This document shows positions 1 to 10,350 of a stretch of DNA of 64,000 nucleotides, in pieces (within the stretch, counting starts at the first letter, position 1; every line of letters begins with the position of its first letter). The notes under the pieces are model-generated. The model ran no database searches and had not been told where the DNA came from. It saw only the letters and a list, made by a program, of their open reading frames with translations. This DNA comes from Sordariomycetes sp. S80-01Y (Eukaryota > Ascomycota > Sordariomycetes). Location: positions 2,356,001 through 2,420,000 of the forward strand of contig JAXQJY010000033.1 in assembly GCA_037042185.1 (NCBI GenBank), given 5' to 3'. A program made the translations under genes and the position numbers.

Positions 1-2759
1 TCGAGCCACTCGGTGAAGAGATCGCAATCATCGCCCACCTCATCGTTGTAAATTTGATCACCACCACCGATCATGACATGGAAAGGCCTGGTCTGATGGT
101 TGTTGAGCACATCGCGCCACATAGGATCAGGTCCGCTGAGGGTATTGGCCTTTGCTCCGATACTGAAGCCATTGCAGCTGTGGAACATGGTGTTCATGGA
201 CTGGCCCTTGGCAGGCACCCAGAAAGAGTTGCACGGCCCCCTATTGATGCGATACGCAATCCGTTGCTGCCGATCCCGAAGCTCAACTTCGATGTTGAAT
301 CTCCAGAACGTGCACCCACGCTCGGCGTGGAGTCGAAAGCCTCTGACATCCTTAAATTTCTGGAGCTTTTCGCCATCCAGCTCTACGCGCTTCATTCGAC
401 TGGCGAAGGTCCCTGGGTAGTCGTTTGATCCGTCTGCTGCGACTCCGTCCGGCATGCTTCTGATGCTCTCGAAAAGGCCATCGTCATTCTCAATCTGGGA
501 CAGGTCCCTGGCTTCCTCGAGGTGCTCCACGGGCCGCACAAACAGGGTCTCCCCCTTCCGTCCAAGCTTGGGATGTCCAGCAATCGGATCAACGTATTCG
601 GGGGACAAGTCGCCGTTGATGTGATGTGGCGGCGCCGGTAGGAGCTCCAAGTCTTGCACGAACATGCGGAGAGTCGGAGCTATATCGTAGATGGAATCCG
701 AATCTCGTGTCACAATCATGACACTGCCCCTCCAGATCTCCTTGCCAGTCGTAGCCCCCCTGGACATCCTCGCAGAAGCCTGCTCCGAGCGCATGCCGCA
801 ATACCTGAGAAGGGGCCCGCACTCCAGGTACAATGCTGGCTTAAAGCGAGTAGGACCGTTCAAGTCATCGTACTCCCCGTCCCCACCAAAGGCTTCAGGT
901 CTGGGCTGAGAGGCACTGGGCCTACGTCCGCCTCCTTCCCACCAAGCCTTGTTCTTATCGATGGTCGGCAGCTTCTCTTTGCTGAGAGTCAAGTTCTGAC
1001 CCCCTAGAAGTCCCACGGGAGCCTTCTTCCACTCGTCGAGCCATACTGGAGGTTGATACAGACCATCTCCCGGAGCCATATTCTCTCGGCCTTTGTAAAG
1101 CATACCAGATATGCGATGATGATGTGAGCTTTCGGAAGAATTGTCGCTATCCTCTCTTTCCAGCTTCCTACGCTGGGCAGCATGAGCAGGAGTGGCAGGA
1201 GTTATTGGCTCCTCGGCACCCATCATCTTGAATGCCTTGGCCTGTCGCACAGGTGGGAAGTAGCTGTCTTCCTGACGCTGTGGTTTCCGGTGGATGGGCT
1301 CAGTCGCTCGCCTTTGAACTGGCTGGACATCCTCATCATTGTACGGCATCTGGCGAGGAACGGCGTAAGCGGCCGGATCTCTAACCATTGGGGATTCCAT
1401 GCCGCTCTGGTCTTGCGGCCAGAGCTGGACATCTGGAGCCTGTTGCGCCTGCGGAGCTCGCACCGGTGGCGCCCTAGCCGCGGCTTGCTCTCTCGCTGCG
1501 CGCATTGCTTGCTCTCGATCGTTCTCCGCGGCGACATCATGCCAAGTGTTGACAGGACGCTCTTTTTTCAGCTTGTTGCTGCCACCTCGCATCAGAGAAA
1601 AGCCGCCGCCGTTTTGACCAGCCTGCTGTGGCTGGTACGATGCTTGGTCCGCAGACTGGAAGTTCACGTCATCTCGAGCAGCACGTTCTCGAAAACTTAG
1701 GTTGCGCTTGGGTAAGTCGATGGGTGCATCATACACAGGCTGAGTGTGTGTCTTCTGGAGCACTCGTGGGCCCTCTTGGTATTGGCGATCGTCGTACTGA
1801 TGACGGCGGGTGGGAATCTGAGTAGGTGGTAGATCTTGGAGAGGCGCCTGTTCCTTGGCTGCCTGTGGCTCCCTAGCTGCCGAAGGGGCAGCCATTGATC
1901 TCGAGCCTTCGTAATTGGCCGATTGGCGTCTGTTGTGTGAAGACGGCTGAGTGTAACCGCCTGTAGGGTCAGCCGAAGCCTTGCCAGCCCGTTCCCTGGC
2001 TCGCCGTTCGGCGGCTTCTACTCGAGCTCTCTTCTCCTCCTTGGTCATGCTGTCGAGCGTCAGCTCAAGCCTTTGAAGGGGCGATTTAGGCATTGCTGAC
2101 TTTTTGCGACGGCTTGAGGTACCACCCGACGCTTGCCTCGAGGTGTCCATCGGCGCCTGAGTAGCAGCAGTAACACCACCAACACCGCCGTCTCCAGAGC
2201 TCATAAACTGCCCTCTATGGCCGGGCTGTGAAGGGTCCCCATAGTCCATGTTTTGTTCCGTGAGGTCGGCAGCTCTGTTCGGTCGAGAGGTTTCGTCGGG
2301 GTTGCGATACGGCAGACCACCATCACCGTGAGGTTGACGGAAGCTAACGGGCGGTCCTCTCAGAGCTTCCCCTTTGCTCTCGACCTCGAAAAGTCCAGGG
2401 TATTGCTGCTGGTGTCGACTCTGCCGTTTAGAAGCTCGCGTGGAAGCCTCTGAATCTTGCGGAACAAGAAGCGGTCTCTGGTAAGAAGGCGGTCTGGGAG
2501 CTAGGCCGCGCGCCGCAAAGCTCGAATCGGTGGGCGAAGCGAAGGGGCTGAGGGTCGTTTCGGTAGTAGGCTCTGTCTGAATAGATGCTCGATTGTTAAC
2601 ACCCGCGTGTCCGGTAGAGGAATTCTGGACGAGATTGGGCGGCTGGGAAGGCTGAGGCTGAGAAGAACGGTCAACGTCGTGCGTCTGCAGCTCGGGCTGG
2701 GCTCCTTGGTGTTTGGCGATCTTTGGGCCGGGCAGCTGGCCCCAGTACGGCGCCGACAT
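1..2759 (-). CDS. PhoD-like phosphatase domain protein (partial, C-terminus beyond left edge)
   Basis: The frame starts at an ATG at 2757-2759 (context CCTAAAATG) and stays open without an intron to the left edge, giving at least 919 codons. Residues 1 to about 540 are low-complexity and rich in Gln, Pro, Ser and Arg, probably disordered. From about residue 550 a folded part begins (blocks GMLYKGRENM, QPPVWLDEW, TRFKPALYLECGPLL). It reaches the metallophosphoesterase signature HVMIGGGDQIYNDEV near residue 895. The short MSAPYWGQLPGP start and this signature match, from memory, fungal proteins with a PhoD-like metallophosphatase domain. Their substrate is not established. Family knowledge suggests phosphomonoesterase or diesterase chemistry with bound metal; the metal ligands further downstream are not in view. 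The protein has no signal peptide or membrane segment in the visible part, so an intracellular location is inferred. Confidence 0.8.
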   Translation of the reverse strand, partial: MSAPYWGQLPGPKIAKHQGAQPELQTHDVDRSSQPQPSQPPNLVQNSSTGHAGVNNRASIQTEPTTETTLSPFASPTDSSFAARGLAPRPPSYQRPLLVPQDSEASTRASKRQSRHQQQYPGLFEVESKGEALRGPPVSFRQPHGDGGLPYRNPDETSRPNRAADLTEQNMDYGDPSQPGHRGQFMSSGDGGVGGVTAATQAPMDTSRQASGGTSSRRKKSAMPKSPLQRLELTLDSMTKEEKRARVEAAERRARERAGKASADPTGGYTQPSSHNRRQSANYEGSRSMAAPSAAREPQAAKEQAPLQDLPPTQIPTRRHQYDDRQYQEGPRVLQKTHTQPVYDAPIDLPKRNLSFRERAARDDVNFQSADQASYQPQQAGQNGGGFSLMRGGSNKLKKERPVNTWHDVAAENDREQAMRAAREQAAARAPPVRAPQAQQAPDVQLWPQDQSGMESPMVRDPAAYAVPRQMPYNDEDVQPVQRRATEPIHRKPQRQEDSYFPPVRQAKAFKMMGAEEPITPATPAHAAQRRKLEREDSDNSSESSHHHRISGMLYKGRENMAPGDGLYQPPVWLDEWKKAPVGLLGGQNLTLSKEKLPTIDKNKAWWEGGGRRPSASQPRPEAFGGDGEYDDLNGPTRFKPALYLECGPLLRYCGMRSEQASARMSRGATTGKEIWRGSVMIVTRDSDSIYDIAPTLRMFVQDLELLPAPPHHINGDLSPEYVDPIAGHPKLGRKGETLFVRPVEHLEEARDLSQIENDDGLFESIRSMPDGVAADGSNDYPGTFASRMKRVELDGEKLQKFKDVRGFRLHAERGCTFWRFNIEVELRDRQQRIAYRINRGPCNSFWVPAKGQSMNTMFHSCNGFSIGAKANTLSGPDPMWRDVLNNHQTRPFHVMIGGGDQIYNDEVGDDCDLFTEWL

Positions 2760-3918
2760 TTTAGGCTTGGAGCTCCAGCTCTTACCGTGAGCTTCGTGAT
2801 TGGGCCCAGCACAGTTTCGATGATCTAACCGACCCTAGCGGCCGAGTTTAGTGCAGAGGGACAGGACAGTCCAAGTCGCTGAACGGGCCGAGCTGTTGGC
2901 GGTGGATGCTGACGTCGATTGCCGCTGCGCGGCTCTTCTTGTTCGCCCAGGGCTTGTTTCCCTCGCTTGGATTTACCGGATGAATACGAAGATAGAGTTT
3001 AAGTTGTGCTTGTGCCTGTACGACGCGCAAGGTAGGGGCTGACGGATGTTGCAGGTAATGCAAGCTGCCCATGCTATCCAATTCTGTGCAGACACATCGA
3101 GGAAGCTGCTGCAGGTCGGCGGAGCGTCAGCGGCAGATCATTGGGCGGTCGCACGGCCACAAGAAGTTGGTGAAGATGGAAGATGCAGGTGATGATGGCT
3201 GAAATAATGCGGTCGTCATTGCTCTTATCCCCGGTGGCCCTGTCATCCAACCATAGCACTACTTGCTGGCTGTTTCTTACTTAATATTACACGCTCTTCC
3301 CGCATATTAAAAAAGCTTGTTGGTGTATGCGACTAAAACCTGCTTCTTGGGCTTCAACAGTGGCGGTCACTCGGCGGTTTGAGCCGTTGGAGTCAAGCAG
3401 CAAGGGTGGGAAAATGAGGTGGCTGGGAGGGAAGCAAACTCCATCGGGCTGCCAAGCTGATGCCATCGATTCCCTCACCGCGAGAGTCGTATAAGCAATT
3501 ATCTTTGAGTTTCCAGTGGGATATCTTTGGGGGCCCTTGGAGGGTTTGTAGTTTAGTTAGTTGAGGAACTCTAAGCCAATGTCTCTCGCAGCTGATGGAG
3601 TCCACCCACTTACACCACAACGTGCCATGCAGTGAGACAGCCATCGAAGCCAAATTTACATCAGGCGGGCTGATTATTGGCTTGACGAAGCGAGCCCGAG
3701 AATGGAAGACATGTATTGACACATGTCGAGACAGAACACAATTGATTGACGCTATGCTTCATTACTTTGCAAAGTCCATCTTCCTAGGGTACTTTTTCTT
3801 CAAGTTAGCCAGCAACCCGACAGGACCCCCAATCGCTGTACACGCCATATACGGCCGTGGCTGGATTTAAACTCAAGTTCATGCCACAGTGATAGATAGA
3901 AGAATAATTAACTGACAA
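2760..3918. other. Intergenic region, no gene seen
   Basis: About 1.16 kb between the 5' end of the PhoD-like gene and the 3' end of the orphan gene at 3919. Only short overlapping open frames on both strands are present. I see no conserved motif, tRNA-like fold or repeat. The left part should hold the promoter and leader of the PhoD-like gene. Confidence 0.6.
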
Positions 3919-5174
3919 CTACTGCCGGCGCAGCGATGTGATCAGGAGCAACAAGGCGGGACCGAAGAACACAAGAATCAAAAACACCAACCAAGTAGGA
4001 GGAAGCGCTTTTGGTTTTCTCACGGCCTTGACGTAGTCCTCCAACGCCATGGACTCGACCTCACCAGGTGAAGCGCTGTAGTAGACCACATGGCTTTGCT
4101 GAATGATGTATGCCATGTGATGTTCAGGCCACCCGTCACACAAAGTGAGGCGAACAATGGCTGGAGCAGCGCTGATCCTGATTCTTCTCTCTCGCTCAAA
4201 GCCCTCCGCTGAATTCTTGTACTTTGCCTCAACGCAGGCTTGAGATCTCATGAGTGCGTCTCTCAGGACTTCTTTCTCGTCTTGACCTGCCAAAAGCCCA
4301 GGGCCCGACCAACTGATGTTCAGAACACCAGGAGACAAGCGACTGACAATATTGAGCCAGCCAGCGTAGGCGACAATATTGAATGTCGCTTGCGCAAAGT
4401 TCGCAAGTGATGCGGGCTTCTCCTTGAATTCCTTACCACAGGCGTTGTAAAGTGGTAGAAGCATCTGTACCATCTGGGAAGAAACGTGTCCAACGCACTC
4501 CCAGAAGTGTGGCGGCCCGTGGTCTGTCATTGCTCCGAGATAGGCTGCGTTGGTCTCGGCCAACAGTTTGCTCCGAGCAAACCCTATCGTATTTAGCAGA
4601 AGTACTTGGAAGATTGGGCTCGGAACGCACCTTCAACGTCAGCGAGGTCTTTATCCTGCGTGTTAAGGATCTTGGAATGGCCTTCCCCTGCCCCGAACAT
4701 GAGGCTCGAGAGAACGTTGGTATGCAGCGTTTTCCAGATGATACCATTGACAAGCATCAGACGCTCTCCTTGATTTCTCAAGAGATTCTCCCACTGTTGG
4801 TTGACTGGGTCGGGATGAGCAACCGCCTCTACATGGTCATAAAAGTCTCCTGAATGCTCCGGAGCCCACGTTGACCGCGCAGGGCAGAAGTGTTGTCGCT
4901 CGCCAGAACCAAAAGTATGTTGCACGAGCTCCTGAATTGCAATGAAAAGTCCCCTCCAGTGGTATTCATGCCAGGATTCGGGCTGTTTGGCGGTTCCAGC
5001 AGGGAAACACACGATGGGTTCCCTAAGCGTGATTTCTTCAAGGTCTTTGGTAGTTTTCTGGGCCCAGCGCTCGACCCTGGAAGATTCCCAGGAGCCTTTC
5101 CAGAAGTCTTGCAACTCAGGGAGACGATCATGTCTCATGCGCTGTGGGGTCTTCATGGCTGTACGCTGGTCCAT
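3919..5174 (-). CDS. Conserved-looking hypothetical protein with C-terminal transmembrane segment
   Basis: Two exons, 5174-4631 and 4583-3919. They are joined by a 47-bp intron (4584-4630) that starts GTGCGT, has a GCTAAAT branch-like site and ends ATAG. The splice gives a continuous 402-residue protein, reading ADVEG-FARSKLLAETN across the junction. The first exon is rich in Trp and His (block WHEYHWRGLFIAIQELVQH). I recognise no enzyme motif. The last 25 residues hold one strong hydrophobic stretch (WLVFLILVFFGPALLLLI, about 378-396) followed by SLRRQ. This is the arrangement of a tail-anchored protein with a short basic lumenal or cytosolic end. There is no signal peptide. Function unknown; I did not assign one. 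The gene model is well supported by frame and splice signals. Confidence 0.7.
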
Positions 5175-6297
5175 TGTGCTGATTTGGATGTAGCGGCGGG
5201 TTACTAGTATTGTTCGGACACGCAGATAGGCTGCGACTCAAGTAATAAGGAAGCAGAAGCAAGTAGCTTAACCAGTATTTGAGGAGAATAAGAGGTACAG
5301 TATCATTCTCTTGATTAAGTTTGCTCGGGACAGCTACCAAGGACTTCCTCGTCATGAGACGCAGGCCTTCGGTGCTTCTTTGTGCGAACTACAGACTTGC
5401 GCTGTCATCAGGGAGGAGAACAAAGACGACAATGAAATATTTCAACACATTTTCCAAGCGTCTGAGATTCTTGAGAATGTGGAACTAAGTATTGGTGCTA
5501 TCTAGTTGACCCTCAGCAATGGCCCCGAGATGTGGATTCGTGAGCCGGCATGGAGTAGGCCGCCGGGATGCACATGTATTCTCAGAAGTTTGGCTCGCTT
5601 TCATTGAAAGGGCCGCCTTATTATCAGGCTTTCCTTCTACAATCCGAGCGTACATAATCCCTTTTAATTACAAAGAGTGAAGGCCTTAGCCAGGGAGCTT
5701 GGCATGTCCGTCCTTGGGTAAGAGGGTATTTCCGCATTAGCCGAATAATGAACCCTGTGGATTCAAATCAACCAGTGAGAAAGCGGCCGTCATTGTCTCG
5801 CGCTGAAGGTAAGTAGGGTAGACTTCGGGTGAGTGGTGTATGTCGTTTGAGGGTCGACAGCCTGTGGTGGTTAAGGCCCAATATTTCTGCCTTGTATTTC
5901 AGGCACCAAGACCCCAGGAGCACAAGTGGCAGGTGGGGTCTCTGGACGGCCAACAGTCGCAATGGCAGGCGCGACCGCCTGAATTTTTCTGCGACGGCTA
6001 CGTTGCGGCGATAAGATCACTAGACCTGCATCTGCAAAACCTCACCTCAAGTCATCCTGCCCTCAACTACCACACCTCCCCTCCAACTTCCTAATTGAAC
6101 TGACTCCTGCCTGGCGCAATAGTCGGTTTCATCACCCCTCGCGACCGAGCAAAGGAACAGTAGACCTGTACCTTCCCCCACGTCGACCCGACCGCTTTCT
6201 CGATCCAGCCCATCGACTCTCGCGCTCAACCTCGACGAACCCCTCCCCCATCACCACAAATCTCAAGTAATCGCAGTTTGCACGATCGGTCGTCATC
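5175..6297. other. Intergenic region, divergent promoter space
   Basis: 1.1 kb between two divergently oriented genes (the orphan at 5174 and eIF4E at 6298). It is AT-richer near 5200-5700 and strongly pyrimidine-rich on the + strand at about 6040-6290, directly before the eIF4E ATG, as is common for highly expressed fungal housekeeping genes. No gene is seen. Confidence 0.6.
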
Positions 6298-7164
6298 ATG
6301 GCTGCCGCTGCTGCTGAGTCGAACAGCATGGATAAGCAGGTCGACCTGACCACCATTCCCGTCGAGAACCCCAACGGCGAGAACGCCGAGAGCAAGTCCG
6401 ACGACAAGCCTGTTACGGTTTTCCACGACAAGGACAACTTCAATGTCAAGCACCCTCTCCAGAACAAGTGGACTCTTTGGTTCACGAAGCCTCCGAGTGG
6501 CAAGGTACGACAAGACGCGACTGGCCGTCCGAGGACAAAGAACTGACCGCTGCAGGGCGACAACTGGAACGATCTCCTCAAGGAGGTCATTACTTTTGAT
6601 TCTGTCGAGGAGTTCTGGGGTGTCTATGTGAGAGCTCCTTCGCCTTCTCTTGAGCACACTTGCTAATTTGACTAGAACAATGTGTCACCTGTTTCCGAGC
6701 TGCCACAGAAGGCCGATTACCACCTGTTCAAGGCCGGCGTTCGCCCTGAGTGGGAGGACCCCCAGAACAAGCACGGCGGCAAGTGGGCCTACCAGTACAA
6801 GGACAAGCGAAGCGTAGACATCGACCGCCTGTGGCTAGCGGTCATGCTTGGCGCCATCGGCGAGACCCTCGAGGAAGAGGAGGATGGCGAGGTAATGGGC
6901 GTCGTCGTCAACATCCGCAAGGGATTCTACCGTGTTGGTGTCTGGACTCGTACGATTGGCAAGAGCATCCCGGGCCGCGGCGACGGCGATGTTGCTGGCG
7001 GCAAGGGTCGCTCTCCCGAAAAGGGCCGTGGTGTCCTCATGTCTATTGGACGCAGGTTCAAGGAGATCCTCGAGCTGCCGGCGACTGAACAGATTGAGTT
7101 CTCTGGCCATACCGACAGTGCTAGCTCCGGCAGCACGAGGGCTAAGGCCAAGCACGTGGTTTAA
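6298..7164 (+). CDS. Translation initiation factor eIF4E (mRNA cap-binding protein)
   Basis: Three exons: 6298-6504, 6556-6627 and 6676-7164, with introns of 51 bp (GTACGA..TGCAG) and 48 bp (GTGAGA..ACTAG, branch GCTAAT). The product is 255 residues. eIF4E binds the m7G cap of mRNAs and recruits eIF4G for translation. Visible hallmarks are HPLQNKWTLWF (residues 52-62), the dorsal eIF4G-contact segment VEEFWGVYNNV with Trp90, and the cap-stacking Trp and following Glu in GVRPEWEDP (Trp119, Glu120). The core also contains GGKWAYQYKD and DRLWLAVMLGAIGE. The C-terminal third includes a Gly/Lys-rich insertion (GRGDGDVAGGKGRSPEKGRG) longer than in yeast or human eIF4E; otherwise the length is usual. 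The start lies in a good context (GTCATCATGGCT). Confidence 0.95.
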
Positions 7165-8227
7165 GGAAATGACTTACGACTGAGGCGGATGAATAGCAAC
7201 GAATGCGCATAGCAAAGGCTGGCTTAGGCGATAGGGGAGCATCATCTCCTTCACGAAGCGAGCATGAGGAAGGTGAAGGTCACCTACCTCGCGTTGATCC
7301 CACACATGTATGGTTAGGGAGTTTGGTCCTCTGGCCTCTCATAAATTTTCAGATCAGGCGTTCGAGGAACTAGGTTTTAGATGGTCAAGAACGTCAGTTG
7401 AAGTATGTGGGACGATCTCTTATACGGCGACGAAGCACCAACCTAATACTCGCCCAAAACGGGCAGCATCCCAGAGAGCCCAAGCTGCACTTTTCCGTGG
7501 CACGCCTTCAGGTTTACTCAGCACCAGGTACTATGTTCATAATGTAAGCTGAGCCACATGCGTGACTTCCCTCGGATAACATACCCCTAAGTCTTTGGGG
7601 AAATTGCGTGAATTTACACGAAGGTTTGGGACATCTGCCAATGGTCCTAGACAATGAAGGGCTGGGAGTATGTCCACGCTGGGTGAAAGCTTTCGATTAA
7701 CAGCGGAGGGCTGCTTAACTCTGGCTTCTCGGTCCCTGGACAGAGAATCCATCGTCGCCAAGGCGGGCGCAGGAGCTGGAGCATGGATTTAATCGGCCTC
7801 GACCTGAAAATGAAAGTTCCAGAATGACATTGACAACCAGGACCAAAGACTGCTGTCGAATCACGGGAACGACAGAGCTACGCCTCGGCTGTATATTCCA
7901 GACCCAGTAGCCAGCATCAAAAGCAACCTTCAATCCCAGCCTGCTGCTTGCCTATCAGAAAGCTCCGGGTACTGGCTGTTCAGTTCTAGTGCAGGAGAGT
8001 TTGTAGGCATCAACGTATCTCTCATACAAGACAACGTTTTGTCGTAAGCTTCAGGAGTGATAAATCACTAATGGATGTCCAAATTAGACGATGTGGGAGG
8101 AGAGGAGTAAGTATGTTGCTTTAACAAGTATATTCTGAGTGACAGCAGTACTCTACGGAACGACCGCCCTCTCCCTCATGGACAAGTAAATATCTCACTC
8201 ACAGCTTCAGCCCTATTCAGTCCTTCA
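7165..8227. other. Intergenic region, convergent 3' ends
   Basis: 1.06 kb between the stop of eIF4E (+) and the stop of the GH54 gene (-). Only short unrelated open frames are present. I looked here on the minus strand for a remnant of the missing GH54 arabinose-binding domain and saw none. Confidence 0.6.
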
Positions 8228-9250
8228 CTAAGTGGAGTACTTCATGGACAGGATGTCTTCCTGGATCTTGTTCTCAACATCGTCAGAGGGGTAGCCATAG
8301 GTCATGGCGCCCTCGTAGAAGGTGCCCTGCGCACCGTTGCTGTTGTCGCCGCCGATTCCGAGGATGATGGCACCCTCCTTCTTCATGGGGTCGTAGCCGT
8401 CGGGGCGTGCGCCGTCCCAGTAGGTCGCCAAGGAGCCGGACGCGGCGTCGCCGCCGCGAATAGCCCAGTGGCCGGGCTCTCCCTTGACGACGGCGGTGAG
8501 GAAGCGGGGCGTGACGGTAGGGTCTCCGGCGTTGAGCTTGGGGTCGGAGCCGGAGAACAGGCCGTTCTCGAGATCGGCCATGATCCAGGGGCCGGAGCCA
8601 TCACCTCGGCCCCAGATGGTGTTGGAGCCGAAGTAGATGGCTTCCATGTGGGCGTTGCCCGTGTCGAGGCTGTTCACCTCGGCGTTTCCGTAGTCGAAGC
8701 AGCACTGGTCGTTGGAGTGGGTTCCGTCCAGGACGGCGTACATACCCTCCGGCTCGTCGTCCACGGCGGTGCCAACAGCCTCGTTGTTGCGGTAGCCGGT
8801 ACCGGGCAGAGAGAGGACGCCATACGCTTTCTGTCCGTTCAGGTAAACAGGAGCGGCAGTCGCATCGGCCAGGTTGTCGCTGCCATCCGGCTGCGGGCCG
8901 TCAAATCCACCCTTGGGAGCTCGGGTCAGGTGGTTCGCCTTGCCGGACTGGTCGTAGATGATGGAGATCTCGCAGTCCGTGTCGGCGCAGAAGGTGTCCT
9001 GATCCTCAGACTTGGCAACGCCGCCGGCCGAGACGGGCACGATGTCGGCCGTGGTGCCGTCAGTGCGGGTGACCTGGTAGAGCGGTCCGCTGTAGGAGCT
9101 GTACAGGGCACGGGTGGTGCTGTGCGCAGCAACGCAGGGCGTGCCGCCGTCCTCGTAGATGTCACAAGGTCCGGCCGAGACGAGGGAGTTGGAGGCGACG
9201 AACCCCAGGGTGAGGGCGCTCACTCGGGCAAAGCTTGTGCGGGAAGACAT
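8228..9250 (-). CDS. Alpha-L-arabinofuranosidase B, GH54, catalytic domain only, secreted
   Basis: Single exon, 340 residues, using the ATG at 9248-9250. A longer frame exists upstream, but this Met begins a clear signal peptide with cleavage expected after VSA (about residue 26), leaving GPCDIYEDGGTPCVAAHS, the usual GH54 N-terminus. GH54 enzymes release terminal arabinofuranose from arabinan and arabinoxylan outside the cell. The beta-sandwich catalytic domain is complete. By recalled comparison with the Aspergillus kawachii enzyme (Glu221/Asp297), the catalytic pair should be Glu228 in MADLENG and Asp302 in GIGGDNS. The protein stops at KYST, just where the family normally continues into an arabinose-binding CBM42 of about 160 residues. 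That domain is absent, not frameshifted. A TATA-like box lies about 100 bp upstream. Confidence 0.93.
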   Translation of the reverse strand: MSSRTSFARVSALTLGFVASNSLVSAGPCDIYEDGGTPCVAAHSTTRALYSSYSGPLYQVTRTDGTTADIVPVSAGGVAKSEDQDTFCADTDCEISIIYDQSGKANHLTRAPKGGFDGPQPDGSDNLADATAAPVYLNGQKAYGVLSLPGTGYRNNEAVGTAVDDEPEGMYAVLDGTHSNDQCCFDYGNAEVNSLDTGNAHMEAIYFGSNTIWGRGDGSGPWIMADLENGLFSGSDPKLNAGDPTVTPRFLTAVVKGEPGHWAIRGGDAASGSLATYWDGARPDGYDPMKKEGAIILGIGGDNSNGAQGTFYEGAMTYGYPSDDVENKIQEDILSMKYST

Positions 9251-9350
9251 ATTTGAGAGCTGCAGAGAGGACGGAAAATGGTAGACTGAGCCGTGTACTT
9301 TTGGGGTGAGCCGTGAGAGGTCATGAATGCTGAGACGGAATCCCACTTGG

Positions 9351-9358
9351 CTTATATA
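9351..9358 (-). promoter_or_regulatory. TATA-like box of the GH54 gene
   Basis: TATATAAG on the minus strand, about 100 bp before the chosen ATG at 9250. Position and sequence suit a core promoter for an inducible secreted enzyme. Inference only. Confidence 0.5.
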
Positions 9359-9409
9359 CTCGAACTGCGCTGCCTCGAGACGGGTTCGGGGATGGGAGCA
9401 GCTTGTTCA

Positions 9410-9608
9410 AGCCGCGAGGTAGCTTTCGAGGGCTCGAGGCCCGCTGACACTGCAGTGAGCCCCGGTGACGGTTGCAAGAGACCCGAGCAGAGGCCGCGTA
9501 TAACATACAATTCGCTCGCTTATACTGCAGTTATACAGAGCCCCTTCAGGTTCCCCGCGCTCGGCATAGGAGTGCCGACAACCTGGGGTTGCATTGGCCC
9601 GGCTCGAC
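9410..9608. repeat. Degenerate direct repeat, copy A
   Basis: Copy A of a diverged direct repeat, partner at 9683-9875, offset 267-268 bp. Matching islands include ATAACAT/ATAACAC, ATTCGCTCGCTT, AGTGCCGAC and GCATTGGCCCGGCT/GGATTGGCACGGCT, in the same order and spacing. Minus-strand translation of both copies keeps the same frame around SERI-CY. No known element recognised. Confidence 0.6.
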
Positions 9609-9682
9609 ATACAACCCCAACATCGTGTAGATCTTGGTCTGCAACTGTGGGTATACGCACGAGGTCTACCTCAGTGTCCCTT

Positions 9683-9875
9683 AGCCGCGGAGTGCTCGAA
9701 GCCCGCCATTACCCCGAACTTGGGCTGAGTCCCCTTGGTCGTGAGGTAGCCGAATGAGGGTTTCAGATAACACCCGATTCGCTCGCTTTTGGTGCTGCTA
9801 ACCAAGGGCCTTTGCGGTTCCCACGCGTCCGGCAGGAAAGTGCCGACGAGCTTGAGCTGGATTGGCACGGCTAGA
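9683..9875. repeat. Degenerate direct repeat, copy B
   Basis: Copy B of the diverged direct repeat described at 9410-9608. It contains, on the minus strand, a GGCTAAG at 9680-9686, which fits the XlnR/Xyr1-type consensus GGCTAAR. Whether that site is functional for the GH54 gene is inference. Confidence 0.6.
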
Positions 9876-10319
9876 CCTCCCCATGGTAATGGCGAGGAGC
9901 TTTGAGGTTCTGGGGGTGGGAAGTGCCGAAGATGTAGCTCATCAACAGCGGGAGGAAGCCACCTCCGTCAGATGCGACGTCGGTACGCGTGGAGGCTGTC
10001 CGTGGTCGCTCGCGCGAGCGGCTCGTCGTCGGCGGAGTTGAATATGTTCCGCATGTGAGGGTTTCATGTGCTCGTTCGATGCGCTACGCCAACCAGAAGG
10101 CATCTTGCGAAACATTGGGCTGACGCTGAGTATGGAACTATCATCATGACACGCGCACAGTTACTTTGTCAGCAAGGCTGTGAAAACTGAGGATTTCTGA
10201 AGTCATGGCGTGAGATGTTTTGCCAAAGCAGTCTGCGACGTCAAGCTCGGTGGGCGCCCAGCTCGGAACAAAGCATGAAGTCTGGGATGCCAAGCCGAGG
10301 ATCGACAGGCCGGATAGCC

Positions 10320-10350
10320 GGCAGCAGCAGCAGCACCAGCGGCGGCGGCG
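10320..10350. repeat. Short CAG/CGG trinucleotide run
   Basis: Noncoding run of GCA/CAG units followed by GGC units. A simple-sequence tract with no gene attached to it. Confidence 0.6.

Noticed and set aside
8468-9256. 262-codon plus-strand frame
   Set aside because: Exact antisense of the GH54 catalytic domain; Val/Gly-rich shadow composition.
10007-10020. Perfect 14-bp palindrome CGCTCGCGCGAGCG
   Set aside because: Single GC-rich palindrome with no gene nearby; likely chance, listed only within the intergenic entry.
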